Shown here in pieces: positions 1 through 12,812 of a stretch of DNA of 64,000 nt. Location: contig NC_083340.1 in NCBI RefSeq assembly GCF_019175385.1, positions 21,588,336 to 21,652,335 on the forward strand. Reading direction: 5' to 3'. The DNA is from Lycium barbarum. Lineage: Eukaryota; Streptophyta; Magnoliopsida; Solanales; Solanaceae. How positions within the stretch are numbered: the stretch's first letter is position 1; each line of letters begins with the position of its first letter. The position numbers and the translations under genes are program-made. Below the pieces are notes generated by a model, which did not search any database, had not been told where the DNA came from, and worked only from the letters and a program-made list of their open reading frames with translations.

Positions 1-66
1 AAGAATTATCTTAGTTGAGGGCACCAAGTGAACAAAAGCCTCTTTCGATTAGCTTTTGATAAATCG

Positions 67-279
67 ATAAACTTATTTGAGTCAATCCCTCTGTGAGAAT
101 TAGGACTGAAAGAAATAAGACAAAGATCCCTTATATCAATAAACTTACTTGAGTCAATCCCTCCGTGAGAATTAGGACTGAAAGAGATAAGATAAGATCA
201 TTTAAATCAATAACTTATTCGAGTTAATCCTCCGCGAGAATTAGGACTAAAAGAAATAAGATAAAGATCATTTAAATCA
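67..279. repeat. Tandem repeat, ~71-bp unit, three copies
   Basis: Three successive copies begin at 67, 139 and 210, each carrying a core like GAGAATTAGGACTGAAAGA followed by an AT-rich tail ending near ATCA. A fourth, strongly diverged start is visible near 280. No coding capacity is apparent. It is probably an internal tandem array of an old LTR element, but the parent element is not identified. Confidence 0.8.
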
Positions 280-1085
280 AAAAACCTGTTTAAGTCATTC
301 TCTTCTCCCGAATAAGAAATAAAATAACAAGATAAAGATTTTTATAAAGAGATATAATTATATCCAATAATAGATATAATTAATATCAAATACCTTGGTG
401 TATAAAGATGATAAAGATAAAATCTCAACCTAAGAAGATAACAAAATAAAGATATTTATTATAAAAGTTTCATCAAGCTTTATCTAGTATCCCAACCAAG
501 GAAACTTACTCCATTATGAAGTAGAAAACTAAATACAAATAAAGACTAAGAGAATATTTTTATTTTTTTTACTACAAGAAAGAGCCAAGAAAGACACCAA
601 GACTAGTTCTTGTGTCCTCTTCACTCTTGGATGCAAATAAGATGAAAGATGGGTTCTCTTTTCTTCTACAAAACATATGCCTATTTATACAAAAATTCCT
701 AGAAGTCTTGGAGAGACATTGCAAGAGAAATTTAATATAATAATATTTCCTTGATGAGAAATTGGCATGGCAAAGTATCATGCAATCTTGAGAAATTGGC
801 ATGGTAAATTATCATGCAATCTTGAGAAATTGGCATGGCAATTTATCATGAAATTTTGGTGAGAATTTGTCATAACTTTGTTTCTCTTGACTTTGCATAG
901 TCTTTGGTGAAGTTGTCACGGATGCATCCTCCTTTCTTGGCTTTTAGTTCTTGCTTATTCTCTTTTTCCATGTATTCTTTTCCTGCAAGATTTGTTAGAA
1001 AAGTGCGAGAATATGATATAAATTATTCATGTTTTATTTTAAAATATTATATTTTTATATTGAAATTACATGAATAACTTATACC
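280..1085. other. AT-rich non-genic stretch
   Basis: I see no gene here. Apart from the 34-bp tandem repeat at 756-857, the stretch is AT-rich sequence ending where a degenerate gypsy LTR begins near 1086. The short open frame on the minus strand at 572-802 has no recognisable domain and is judged chance. Confidence 0.6.
756..857. repeat. Tandem repeat, 34-bp unit, three copies
   Basis: GAGAAATTGGCATGG recurs at 756, 790 and 824, each followed by a variant of AAATTATCATGCAATCTT. The exact 34-bp spacing shows a recent local tandem duplication. Confidence 0.85.
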
Positions 1086-1932
1086 CATCAGGCACCCACG
1101 CTATCCCTCTTGGTAGGCGAACCCTTCCCTTAACTACATCATTTTAATACAACATGCGGAAATAAAACACAAATCATCTCAACAGTCTTACTTAATACAC
1201 AGAACAATGCGGAAGTACTTATTCCATCACACCCAAAACCTCGTCTGAACATCGTGCAAAAGCCACCAATAATAGATACAAGTCTGATAGAATAATACAT
1301 GTCTCAAACTAAGGATATTGTCTCAAGAATACAAAAAAAGATGGATATGTAAAAGATGTGTCTCTGGACTGCGGATCCATCAATGTAGCTTACCCTGGGA
1401 ACTCTAACAAGTAGCCTCAGGATTCACTTCTGAGGTCGGGATGTAGGACCAACAATGAACTCTGCACTCAAGAAAAGTGCAACAAGAGTAGTATGAGTAC
1501 AAACACACGTACTCGTAGGTATCATAAGCCGACAATAGTTAGTACACACATATAAACAGGAAGCAACTAACAAGTAATAGCAGATAAGCAATCAAACACA
1601 ATCACAACTCTAGCAATATAGAACTCTTGCAGTAACGATAATTACAAGGATTTTAATATCTCAGGTTATCAGCCTAGGTGGAAATCTCTAAACCACGAGT
1701 CCATCAAGCCTATAAATAAATTTCTTACAAACAAAACTCAATAATTCACCAATCAAGAATCAATCAAAGAATGTGTCATGCAATGACATGAATAGTAATT
1801 TAATGGAGTGCAATGTCATGCTATGCAATACAGTAGTCACCTCTCACGCTCTACTCTCGTACACACATGCTATGTCAACGCCTTATAGTCATGACTCATG
1901 GGGAACCCGCGAAGTCCATGTACCACTCATGC

Positions 1933-2049
1933 TCTCCGGCAGAAACCTCGGAGGCTATCAATCACTCTCAATCTCCGGCAAAGACCTCGGAGTCTCTCTG
2001 TCACTCTCAATCTCCGGCAAAGACCTTGGAGTCTGTCAATCACTCACCT
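1933..2049. repeat. Tandem repeat, 39-bp unit, three copies
   Basis: TCTCCGGCAAAGACCTCGGA-type units start at 1933, 1972 and 2011. The array lies inside the LTR. A positionally similar ~46-bp array lies in the related LTR at about 12236-12345, suggesting these LTRs expand short arrays there. Confidence 0.85.
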
Positions 2050-2422
2050 CACCATCAGGACAACGTAAAAGTAATATGAAAACATGTCATGCATGATAGC
2101 AGTCTCAACAATATCATCAATATGAAATCAACAAGTACAAGTAATATTATTATTCGCACTTCCATCATCAATATTACCCTTCCCTTTCATGAGATAAGTC
2201 AGCTAGTATGTGACGGAGATACAACTAGGTGATAATCACATCAAATAACATATGGAATATAGGATGCATGCCTAGCATGAAATTAACCTGAATAATCACT
2301 GCAATCATATGTTCCACAGATTCATACTATGAAAAGCAATTCAATATTCAATATCTCATTAATAACCTTCCTCTTCCATATGACAAGCGAGATAACAAGA
2401 GAGAGAGAGAATTATATCAAGC

Positions 2423-2540
2423 TATGTTGCTCGAACTCTTCAAAAATGTCAACGGGTGCGTGTCGGATACTCCAAAGTAGTGCATTTTTGGAGTGTCCGA
2501 CATGGGTGCGGCAACATTTTTGGAGAGTCCGACCAACATA
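2423..2540. mobile_element. Stowaway-like MITE
   Basis: A 118-bp hairpin has termini TATGTTGCTCGAACTC and the inverted GAGAGTCCGACCAACATA, both flanked by TA. This fits a Tc1/mariner-type (Stowaway) MITE with a TA target duplication. It carries no coding capacity and is inserted in the LTR. Confidence 0.8.
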
Positions 2541-4011
2541 GATATCAAGTACGTGAAATCACTATCATGGCGACAAGCCCACATAACAATAACACAATAA
2601 TAGCGACAAACCCACATAACAGCTAACAATACCAACCTAGATGGAATTCACCTCTACACCATGCCCGAAGGCCTATCATGCTTTCGCCGTCAATCACTAC
2701 TATCTACATACGTTTTGCTAACAGAAGTCTAGACATAAAGTAAGTCGTAACCTACCTCAATGCCAAGCGAGTGACACGAATGATCAAACCAATGTCTTCC
2801 CTTTGTGTAGAGCCTTTGAACGATTGAAGTCTATCAAATATACGATCTAGGTTAGAACACAAATCTAAGAACACCCATAGTGATATACTTATATTCGAAA
2901 CCCAAAAATGACCTTAAAAGTGACCTCGGGCCCAGAAGGGCAAAATTGGAATTTTATTGAAAAATCAATTCAACCATAACCGAAGGATCATATATCCAGA
3001 AAATTAGTCAATTCCATTCACAAATGGACTCTCATATTATAAATCCTCTTTTCTTAAGACTAGGGCTCAAAACCTTTAATTACCCCAAAATCTTAACTTA
3101 GGTTTAACATCTCGCTTTTCACAACTCAAATACCATGAATTCGAAGGTCTTCATTTAATACAATACCATAATATTCAATTACACACACCCAATGTATTAA
3201 AAATTAAAGTTGCAAACTAATAAACATAAAAGACAAAATCCGAAAATGGAAGTGAAATAATGAAACCAGACGACTTCCAACAAAAGAAGACGACTAAACA
3301 TAAGACAACATTTTAGTATTTATGCACAATTACTTCTTCATCATCACACAATCATTAGCCCTTAAATCATTTTATCATCATTATGACATCCACTAACTTT
3401 CAATTAATTTTAATAACCAGAAACACATTCTTAAAGATTGGTCTAATTGAAATCAAATTGGATCCCACATGCACACCATTATATATAACATAATATAATA
3501 TACATGAACCAAACTCAAATAAACTACCTGGAGGTTAGTGAAGAAATCCCCTTCGAAGCATAAGTGACGACAACGCAACATCTGTAAACAAACTCTTTGC
3601 TTAAAACTTTGATTATTTAATTTAGCATTTCAAACCCTACCCGCTTAAATTCATCCTTACATATGGGCCATGGAACGTAGGATACTAAATGAATTGTGGA
3701 TTTGGCCCATTAACTCATCACAATTGTTTTCCCCAATTTACTTATTCACTTAACCACTTTGTGTTCTTTAAAACATAGTCATTCTGTCAAATATTTCATT
3801 TACAAACTTGTGTCTTATAAATGTGAAACTCATATTCCTATGAATAAACTATTCACACACATTAAATAAATGTATTTTAAAAAGTACTCGCCAATTAAAT
3901 TACCGTGCCGCCAATTCCCGCAAGTCAAGAATACTTTTTAAAACTACGAAAACAATATTTTAGGGGAAAAGAGTCCAAAAATGCGAAATGACTAAACGAG
4001 TCGTCACAATT

Positions 4012-4745
4012 ACCTATTTATTTAAATAATATTTAAACTTACAATTAAAAGTAATATCTCGTAAAATTAAATCGAATCAAACTATATATGAACATTTAAT
4101 TACATTAGATCAGTTAAGGTATTATTTTAATGGTAATAATTATTTTAATAATAGAGGTACCGAGTAAAATAAATAATTCTTGAAGTACTTGTTCAGGATG
4201 AAGAAGCAAGCCTTAGTTTAGTTTTGTTTAAATTCAATTTAAATAGTCAATTATATTTTATTAGATATAATTTAACAATTTATTTAAATTATATTTGACA
4301 ATTACAAATAAGACCATGTAAAATTGGATCAAATGGAACGATCAACACCTAAATACACTAGATTGATAAAGATATTGTCCCGATCGAACATGTTCGAGTA
4401 AAATTATGATTCTCAGAACACTTGATCAAGATGATCTTGAGCAAGACTAAGTGAAATTTTGTAATTTAAATTCGATATAATTACTTATTAGAAGGTTACA
4501 TCTAACCATTACTTATTCAAATTATAATTAAAATTTATTCAAGATGAAGCTTGAGTTTGTCTTAATAAAGTTAGTTGATTTTGTTTAAATTTGATATTAA
4601 CAATTAATCAAACTTAATTAGATATAATTTAAATTATTTTTGAAACTTGCAATTAAGATCTCGTAAAATTGAATCAAACTGAATCGAAAGATGGACACCT
4701 CAGTAAGATCTCATAGAATTGAATCAAACTGAATCGAAAGATTAA
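4012..4745. repeat. Diverged satellite-like repeat, units of ~260-345 bp
   Basis: A block resembling CTCGTAAAATTGAATCAAAC recurs near 4050, 4312 and 4655, each preceded by CAATTA-type sequence and, in two of them, followed by GATC/GACACCT-type sequence. Two shorter copies of the GAATCAAACTGAATCGAAAG block abut just before 4746. The units are old and rich in indels. The array resumes after the LTR at 8685. Confidence 0.6.
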
Positions 4746-5995
4746 TGTTACGCCCTATTTTGAATGGGTCCAATATAGTTTGCAACTTCACGGTTCTTCT
4801 AACTGGTTTTAAAAGGGTTAGAGTCGCCACCTAAGTTTTAAGGAAAAATAGGAAACCTATATGTATTTGTGTGTATACTCCATTTTTGGTCCACGAAACC
4901 TATGAAATTTTAGATAAGGGTTTTATTTACCCCGAGGGGAAGGTATTAAGCATCCCTCAGAGCCTGTCCGAAGACAGTCCTTAAACTTAGTTTAATTGAA
5001 CACTAGAGGGGGATTATTTATCCATTTATCATTATTATTACATATTTTCAAAATGTTATGACTTCATGAAAAGCTACACTAGGTTATCAATATACTAAGT
5101 ATATACGGTGTATAAAAAATGTATGTATATCAAGTATCAAGTATTTATATAGAATGTATATCAATAGAAATGTATAAAGGATTGTAAATAAAACATACCT
5201 CTTTCGATAGTAGTGTATTTGTTAGTAAAATGAGTATATATCTATTGCCACAAAAGGTATATCAGTTGGTGTAAATAATATATACAACTATATAAAGAAT
5301 GTATAAAAGAGTATAATAGAATATGAAAGAATATATGTATATTAAACATATATATTAAAAAATGTGTAAAAGGTTGTACAATAAGTATATAAGGAGTGTA
5401 TATTGATAGTATAAAGAATATATATTATAACAAAAGTAAAAAAGTGTAAAAGGGTATGTAGAGTAATGTATCAAAGTATATAAAGATATAAAAAGTTGAA
5501 TATGAGCGAACATAAATCGTATAGTGTAAAGAACTGTATTTAAGAAAAGTATTTGAAAAATGAGAAAGTTAATTGAGTTGTATCTTCTTTCATGTAAAGG
5601 GATGATTTTGTTTTAAGTGCTGATCAAAGAATAGAAAAAGCGTATTTGAGGATTAAAAAAAATTATGAAAGAATTACTTGTAAAAAAGGTTGAATATTTA
5701 AGGAAAACTAAAGACATATGTATGAAAAGTATATTGATAAAGAATGTGCTTTGAAACAAAGAATGAACTAATATTTTGTCTAAACATCAAAAGTGAGTTA
5801 ATTAACCGAGCGTTTATATCGAGTCAATCTAATGAATTTATGAAAGTGTGGATGGCTTAAGTCTTGCCTAAAGCGAATGACAATTTTAAGTTTAACAAAC
5901 AAGGCGACAAGTAAATAAATATATCAACCCGTCATTCCAAAAATAAAGTTTCCACCATACTATGAGTTTATGCTTTGTACAGTTATAAAAAAAAA

Positions 5996-6416
5996 ACGGA
6001 AAAGGCTCATAAATACCCCTAACCTATTGAAAAAGGCTTATAAATACCCTCCTTCCACCTTTTGGTCTAAAAATATCCTTTCATCCACCTTTTAGGTCTA
6101 AAAATACCCTTAAGATTTGTTTTTGGCTCAAATATACCCCTCAAACTAATAAGTTAAAATTAACTCTTTTAAAAAGCCAAATGGCATTTTGTAATTTAAA
6201 AAAAAATCCAGATGTTTTTTTAAATTACGGAATTTTATTATTGACTAATTACAAAATGTCATTTGGCTTTTTAAAAGAGTTAATTTTAACTTGTTAGTTT
6301 GAGGGGTATATTTGAGCCAAAAACAAACCTTAAGGGTATTTTTAGACCAAAAGGTGGAAAGATGGTATTTATGAGCCTTTTTCAATAGGTTAGGGGTATT
6401 TATGAGCCTTTTCCGT
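5996..6416. mobile_element. Foldback element with long terminal inverted repeats
   Basis: The left arm begins ACGGAAAAGGCTCATAAATA and the right arm ends with its complement TATTTATGAGCCTTTTCCGT. Arms of roughly 200 bp are nearly complementary and meet around 6200-6240. Both sides are A-runs, consistent with an insertion into poly-A. The terminus resembles that of the element at 22224-23131. Confidence 0.85.
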
Positions 6417-7355
6417 AAAAAAATGCGGAAAGCAAAATACAAACAGTGATTCGATGAAGTCTTCGGGTTCCTTCCGAGTGTCTTCTTCGGTATGTATCTT
6501 CGGGTACCTGTATAAATACTTAATAAAAGTGTTAGTAAGAGAATAAATAACTATCGAATGAATTAAAGAAATAATGAATAAACTTAAAATAAATAAAAAA
6601 CTCAGTCTTTTGTACATGGAAATCCTTGGAAATCGATGAAAATTTCTTTCATCGGCCAGAGTGTAGTATCGTATCTTAATCAGTAAATACCAAACATAGG
6701 CAGTATTTGTTTCTTCTGAAATAATGAAATAGAGCAACATCTATTATAGCATGTCAAGTGTGGCATATGTTTCCTTAAAATAAAATAGCAGTGCAACTGG
6801 CTGGAGTGCAACAACAATCAGGTAGCAGTACTTTCCCCAAAAATATGGGGAATCTGTCAGCCTCAAGACCACAACAACTACTCTTACCAAATGCAAAACT
6901 TTAGGGGAGTATTTTCTCATCAAGCATAGCATAAAATACATCAAGATATGGCAACAAAATTGGCCAAAGGTGCGGTAGAAAATAGCACCAGTGAACCAAA
7001 ACATGCTAATAACTCTAAACAAAATAGTAGCTCAAGTTCAATACAGTAGTAGCTACGTATAATAACTCAAGTGTAACCTTTATTCTTTATAACCAAGAGC
7101 CCACTATGTAATAGTACCAGAGAGGTCTCAAGTGCAGAAACCAAATAACAACAGGTTTAAACCTTTAAAAGGAGCAGCAAATTAGGCAAAGTTTAGGCTA
7201 GACACACAACACATTTGGGCCAAAATGCAACAGTTCACTTAGTGGCATAGCTCAACTTCAAAGTATCCAACATTCAGGCCAACAATCTGCCCTTGAAGGG
7301 CAGCGGTAAATGGCAAGAAAGCAGCAGCAATAGGATATAACAAACATTGGACAGT

Positions 7356-7415
7356 AGCTAATTTTAGACAGTAAGACAGCAGCTAATTTTAGACAGTAAG
7401 ACAGCAGCTAATTTT
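7356..7415. repeat. Tandem repeat, 25-bp unit
   Basis: AGCTAATTTTAGACAGTAAG recurs at 7356 and 7381, with a third partial copy at 7406. It lies within the large solo LTR, in a zone rich in CAGCAGC-like words. Confidence 0.85.
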
Positions 7416-8606
7416 TCCAAAAAATGTAGCACTTTGAGAGCCTTTAAAGTGCAGCAATCTAAAGAAATGTCACAGCAACAAGTAGTAATCAACAGTAGCC
7501 AACTCATCCCAAAAATGGCATCACAGAGATGGCAGCAGTTTGTGGCCCAGAATACAGCAAGAAAATGGCCAGAGAGTACAGCAGTTCAAGGCCCAAATAA
7601 AGCAGAAAAATGGAGCATCCAACTATATCAAAGTTTAGAGAACATTTACCTTAAATGCATTCATTGTTTTACCTTAAATGTGACAGCAAATACAGAGAAA
7701 CTATATCAACAGCTAGCAGCTATCTTTGTATCAGGTTCAACAGCATCTCAAGTACATTTGGGATAAAAACTCTCCAAGCCCATTGCTAGTTGGAGTATAC
7801 GATTGAAGAGGATGAAACAAGGGTTGTTTGGCTGTTCTTGTTACGCTTCTTCCTCTTCTTCTTTTCAAAATCTAGAGCAAAGGAGTTTTTGAGGAATTCA
7901 ATGAAATCGGCCTGTTTGGCTGTGGAGATATGGTTGGAGGTGAAGTTGGCGGCAGTAAGGGTGGTGGTCGGCGGCTGTGGGTGAAGAGGAGGAAGGGAAG
8001 AGAATGTATAGGGTTTTAGGTGAGAAGAAGGGGAAAATCTGAATTTAGAGTGTGTAAAAAATAGAAATGCCCCCTCCCTTTTACTTATAATATAAAATGA
8101 CCCCATTTATTATCCAAAAATAAAAGAGTGCACCCCTTTATCCCCTTAATGCTTATTTTAATCTTTCGGTTATTGTCCAATGGAGATTTCACCCTTTTAA
8201 TCAATGTATAAAAATTTATTAATCAATGGATCAAGAACCCAACTTATCACCTCAAACGTCAACTTTTAAAAAGGTGACGAGACTTTGATTTGATCGAATT
8301 TCTGCTTCGCGTTTTAAAAATTAATTGCTCCGATTTTCTCTGCACTGACAGACTGTACTAAAATATAGTTAAATAATAATGTAAGTATAAATGTAAATAT
8401 TAATGTATAAGATATAAAAAATGTACTTCTATAAAATAAAGAAAACAATTATTAATTGCACAAAATGGTAGTATTTCGCTGTATATGTGAAAAATAATGA
8501 TTCTTGGAAAATGATAGTAAATTGATAAAATTCCTAAAATAAGGATAATCATCTGTAAATTATTGAAAAATGTGTAAAATGTATTTCGCGCTCTTTAAGG
8601 AATCAG

Positions 8607-8638
8607 CCCCCCCCCCCCCCCCCCCCGCCCCCCGCCCC
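8607..8638. repeat. Poly-C tract
   Basis: Twenty consecutive C residues are followed by two more C-runs broken by single G residues. It lies about 50 bp inside the right end of the large LTR. Length is prone to assembly error. Confidence 0.95.
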
Positions 8639-8684
8639 AAAAACGTTAATTTTAAGCACGTTGAGTCAAAATTAGGTGTCAACA

Positions 8685-9230
8685 ATGAACACCTCTAATT
8701 ACAATAGCTCCATAAACGTATCGTTCGATAGAAGAGGTTCGAGTTATGAAGCATATAATATTTAGTTCTCATTTAGGGTTATTTGATCATAAAATTTGTC
8801 TCTTTAATTTACTTTCTGCATTTATTTTATGAATTTGTCTTCGATTTAGATATTGATTTGATGATATTTGATTTTATGATACCATGTAAGAACTTGTTTA
8901 GGCACGCAATTATACATATCAGAATGTAGATTTCTCTGTTAAAAAACATATGCATACATATTTCTATAACTATTCATATAACGGTAAGATTTGTTGCAAA
9001 TAATTTATTGTGATTATGTTAAATTATTACTATTTTCATAGTAACTTCAATTGTACGAAGAAATTATTTAATGGGGCCTAAAGATTACTATTGCTATAAT
9101 AAATTTCAACTCGTGATAAGAAATAGTGATTAGCTACAAGTTTTATCACAACAATAAATTTGTGGCTATATCATTTCATCATGACAAATAATTGTAAAGA
9201 CTTATGGGTTTCCTAGTAAATCACCTTTGA
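8685..9230. other. Resumed diverged repeat, then possible CACTA-like debris
   Basis: From 8685 the sequence continues the repeat interrupted by the LTR. From about 8985 to 9190 short words such as TTGTGGCTAT, TAGCTACAAG and TTGTGATTATG resemble subterminal repeats of CACTA transposons. There is no open frame of note. Confidence 0.4.
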
Positions 9231-10108
9231 GGATCATATGGGTTTCAGTTCAAAATTGAGATATGACAGGTTTACCGAGCTTTATCGGGGTTTGCTAGTA
9301 GATTTGATGATATTTTACTGGGGGCAGCTATTCGTACAGTTGTAATGGATTACATCGGTACTTGGTAATGATTTGAGAAGGTACTATGGTTGTGAGAAGT
9401 CTTTAGAGCGATCAGATGGTTCTCTACGGGTTTGGACTCGGCAACGTAATCAGTGGGTATGCTTCTAGTGTGGTGATTCGAAGATTTAAGAAGGCTTGGG
9501 CGATGAGTTTTTTGGCTAAAGTAGTTTCGACAACGAGTTACGGAATTAACAGACTTGGAATTAGCGAAATCGGGCTTGAGCAAGATCAGTTTTGATGGAA
9601 TATCTTAGAGTTCTCAGATGAAGCAAGGATTCTTTTCTGGCGAAGAGTAAGTCATGGTTTTGGGCTTGTGGCCTGTGTTTATGTGTCTATGAGAAATCAT
9701 AGTGTGAAGAACGACTTTAGAAGGTTAACGGAATCTGAATATCTTCCTGGTTCAGAGTGGGCTATGGTTTGTGGCCATGTTTAAAGGGTTGTGTAGTTTG
9801 GGAAATATTTGCAGGACCCATCGATCGTGTTCATAGTTGTGTTTTATCGAATCAGAGAATTCAAGCGGAGGCAATTCTTATATTCGGGGATTAGTTATGA
9901 AAGAAATTTCAAGAATGGAAAATATGAAAATTGGGTCTTTAAGCAAATTAAAGGAAGTTTTGACTGATAAGGGGAACGATCAATGATAGTGGCGTACTTC
10001 TTGCCGTGGAGGCTTCTGTGTAGTTATAATAAAGAGTCCTCAGTTACAATCATCTTTCCTACTCTCTTTCTTCGTTGGAGGACGAACGATTGTTTAATTG
10101 GTATCTGA
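9231..10108 (+). mobile_element. Degenerate internal region of a Ty3/gypsy retroelement
   Basis: This stretch lies directly 5' of the LTR at 10109 and ends with GAGGACGAACGATTGTTTAA shortly before the LTR, the kind of sequence found just before the 3' LTR of Solanaceae gypsy elements. It is more GC-balanced than the flanks but is riddled with stops in all frames, and no protease, reverse transcriptase or integrase motif could be read. The 5' limit is uncertain. Confidence 0.5.
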
Positions 10109-12721
10109 TGTAACGAATCATTTGGTCGTTATGACATTTTGACCATTTACCTCTGTTCACTCTTTCCTAAGCCCTGTTAGAATGATTTTGAACTGCGAGG
10201 ATGGGCGATGCAGTTCCTGAGGTCAACGGGAAGTATTATCCTGATTTGAGCAAATTAGAGCTTTAAAGTGAAAAAGGTTTGAGCAATAGTTGACTTTTGG
10301 GTAAAACAGACATTTTTTTTTATAATTCTATCGATTCCATGAGGTCCAGAGGGTCAATTATGACTTGGTGTGGTATTCAGTTCGGTTCCCGAGGCATTCG
10401 GGAGCGTTTTGTACTAATGGTTGGAAAGTTGGTTTCGACCGTTTGGGGGTTGACCCGGTCAAATAGACCTCCGTTGGGAATTTCGAGGCCACAAATAAGT
10501 TTGTAGCGAGTTTTTACGTATGTTTACACGTCTGGTTTGTATCCAGAAGGCCATGGGTGGATGTTGGGATTTGGGGTGAACTAGTGAAAACCTGAATTTT
10601 GCTGGTTTCTGGTGTCTCACCCCCACGAGACTTTTCACGCCCCAGCTGGGCTTGACCCGCAGGCACGGATTCTTATCACTTTAATGAGATCGGCCTCAGC
10701 GAATGGTTCTCCACCGAGGCTAGATCGCGGAAGCGGAACATCCTATGCTGGAGCGAACATTGCGGAATCAGAAGCATTAAATATCTCATATCGAACCACT
10801 CTTTTCCCATTCCCAAAATTAATTCTGTAAGTGACTCAGGGTGATTTGAAGAGTATTCAGAGTTGTTTCAACTTGGGGTAAGTTTCCTTCACCTTGTTCA
10901 TGTTTGTTTATTCTTTACCTTCCTAAAGCTAGAATCTATAGTGGAATCTAGTGAGGCTAGTTGGAGAAGATGAGTTTTAACCTTAGGTTTGATATTTGAT
11001 TCTTAGGCTATGAATATAAGTTTAATTGATGAATCTTGCTATTCTAATCATGAAAATTTATGGATTAGTAGATAATAAGCTTGAATCTCTAATTTGGGTT
11101 AAGGAATTGATTATGGAAAACTAGGGTTTATGCCTAAATTAGGGGTTTTTTCTTTTGAATGGTGAAATTGATCACTAATTGAGCCTAATTAGCAATTGCA
11201 GAGTAGAATTTAACTTCTAGAACGTTAGATTACCATTTCCACTTTTGAAATTTTCGTTTTACCCTTGTGGGTTTGATTTTCCCCTTTTCTAAAGTTGATT
11301 TCAATTTGGACGAATGTATAGCACTATAGGTATCGTTAATCTCCGTTTCTAACTTAGATTTTGATAATGACTAGACTTGATAATGACTATATTTGAGTGT
11401 TCGGAGGCTCTTCGGAAGGGCAAGGCTCACATTTGACGGTTCGTGGCACCAGCTTGGTATCGAGGTAGGTTACGGCTTACCTTTTAGATAGATTCCAGTT
11501 AGCGAAGCATATGTAGAAATAGATGTTGACGGGGAAAGCATGTTAGGCCTTCGGGTATGAAGTTGGGATGGAAACTCTTAGATTGGTATTATTGTTGACT
11601 ATGTGGGCTTGTGCCTTATTATCTTGTTTGGGCTTGTCGCCGAATGTGATATGTTGGGCGAGTCACCCTAACTGCTATATTGCGATATGTGTTGTATGCA
11701 CCTCTCTCTTGTTATGTCAGCTATCATCTAAAAAGGGAGGATAATGAGATTAATAGTGAGATTTTTATTTATACTTATGATAAGACTCGAATGAGGTCCT
11801 GATTATGATTTACGGTCAATGTGGTTGCCATGCACGACATACATTCTCATTTCATATGATACATTGGTTTGAACTATGACTTGATATTAATAATGATAAG
11901 TGAGAAAGTGAAACATCTGAGGCTTCTTGTTCTGGTGTTTGCTACATGCATATTTCATAGGGCATCTTATGCATACATTATTTGATGTTACTTACGTGGT
12001 CCGAAGGAAAATTGTTCCGGACGTGGCATTGCATAGATTTGGAAATAAGCTTGTATTGGTAGTTGATGTATGGATTTTGATACGGTTATTCATTCCTATG
12101 ATTATTATTGAATTCGACATTCATGCGTGCATTTCATCTTGCATTTCTCATGGTCATGTGATGTGGTTCTAAAGGAAAACTTGATGGAAAAAGAGTATGG
12201 AAACGTATGATAATAAAGTGGAAGATGAAAGTTACCTCTAGGCTGTGCAGAGTGGCTAGTATTATAGAAGTCACATTTGGGCTGTGTGCAGAGTGGCTAA
12301 TATTATGGAAGTCAACTCTGGGTTGTGTGCAAAGTGACTGGTACATAGATTTTGCGGGTCCCCCATGGGTCATGAATATCGAGACATGGAGGATTTTCGT
12401 CCCTAGCATGTGTGTACGGTATAAGATAGTTGACCAGTGTATTGCATTGCATTGCGCATGCGTTCATATTACATCCACTCATATCATTGGTTTTGTTTAT
12501 TGCATTCATATCATTACATGGTACGTTTCCGCATTGATTTCCTGTGTGATGATTCATTGGAGTTTATGTGTGCTTACTAAGTATTTACTTAGAGACTTGA
12601 TGGACTCAAGGATTAGAGACTTCTACCTAGGCTATGACTTGAGATTACTGGAATCTATTGTGGTTCCTAATACTGTGAGTTAGTGTGGGTGTCCGCTAGA
12701 CCCATGAGTTGGGTCGTGACA
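10109..12721 (+). mobile_element. 3' LTR of a Ty3/gypsy retroelement
   Basis: The LTR begins TGTAACGAATC and ends GGGTCGTGACA, giving TG...CA termini; the last bases complement the TGTCACGAC terminus of the LTRs at 37.2, 41.7 and 44.3 kb. The sequence to its left looks like retroelement interior. No target duplication is visible, as expected if only a 3' LTR with interior survives. Short open frames inside, including the 158-codon one at 12207-12683, overlap a ~46-bp internal tandem array and are not considered genes. Confidence 0.7.
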
Positions 12722-12726
12722 CTATC

Positions 12727-12812
12727 CCTCAAAAGGTAGGGATAAGGTCTGCCTACATCCTACCCTCCCAAACCCCACTTGTGGGACTACACTGGGTATA
12801 TTGTTATTATCG
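12727..12812 (+). mobile_element. TS-type SINE fragment
   Basis: GGGATAAGGTCTGCCTACAT, then a TACCCTCCC...CCCCACTTGTGGG block and CACTGGGTATATTGTTATTA, match the 3' half of the tobacco TS SINE family. The tRNA-like head is missing. It starts a few bases after the end of the gypsy LTR. Confidence 0.8.

Larger units (their letters stand above)
1086..4011 (-). mobile_element. Degenerate Ty3/gypsy-type LTR
   Basis: The stretch is related, in reverse orientation, to the LTR at 10109-12721. Shared blocks include the segment around 2660-2750 (GCCCGAAGGCCTATCATGCT), which matches the complement of about 11540-11470. Near 4000 it reads the complement of an LTR start (TGACGACTCGTTTAGTC), while the opposite end near 1086 has lost the expected TGTCACGAC terminus. 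Orientation is inferred from the 10-kb copy, where upstream internal sequence shows which end is 5'. No long open frame remains. The lineage within gypsy is not resolved. Confidence 0.65.
4746..8684. mobile_element. Large solo LTR (3.9 kb) inserted in the diverged repeat
   Basis: The segment begins TGTTACGCCC and ends GGTGTCAACA, giving TG...CA termini. It is flanked by ATTAA (4741-4745) and ATGAA (8685-8689), a 4/5 target duplication. The left context GAATCGAAAG plus the right context ATGAACACCTC recreates an intact unit of the surrounding repeat, which reads GAATCGAAAGATGGACACCTC at about 4690-4710. The opening part (GAGTCGCCACCTAAG near 4831, then a conserved GC-richer block to about 5010) is typical of large Solanaceae LTRs. 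It is AT-rich, with microrepeats at 5080-5560, a nested foldback and a poly-C run. No gag or pol is seen, so it is read as a solo LTR. Confidence 0.65.

Noticed and set aside
7434..7766. 110-codon Gln-rich open frame
   Set aside because: It lies inside the 3.9-kb LTR in a CAG-rich low-complexity zone, with no recognisable domain.
12207..12683. 158-codon plus-strand open frame
   Set aside because: It crosses an internal ~46-bp tandem array of a gypsy LTR, has an antisense frame of similar length, and shows no domain.
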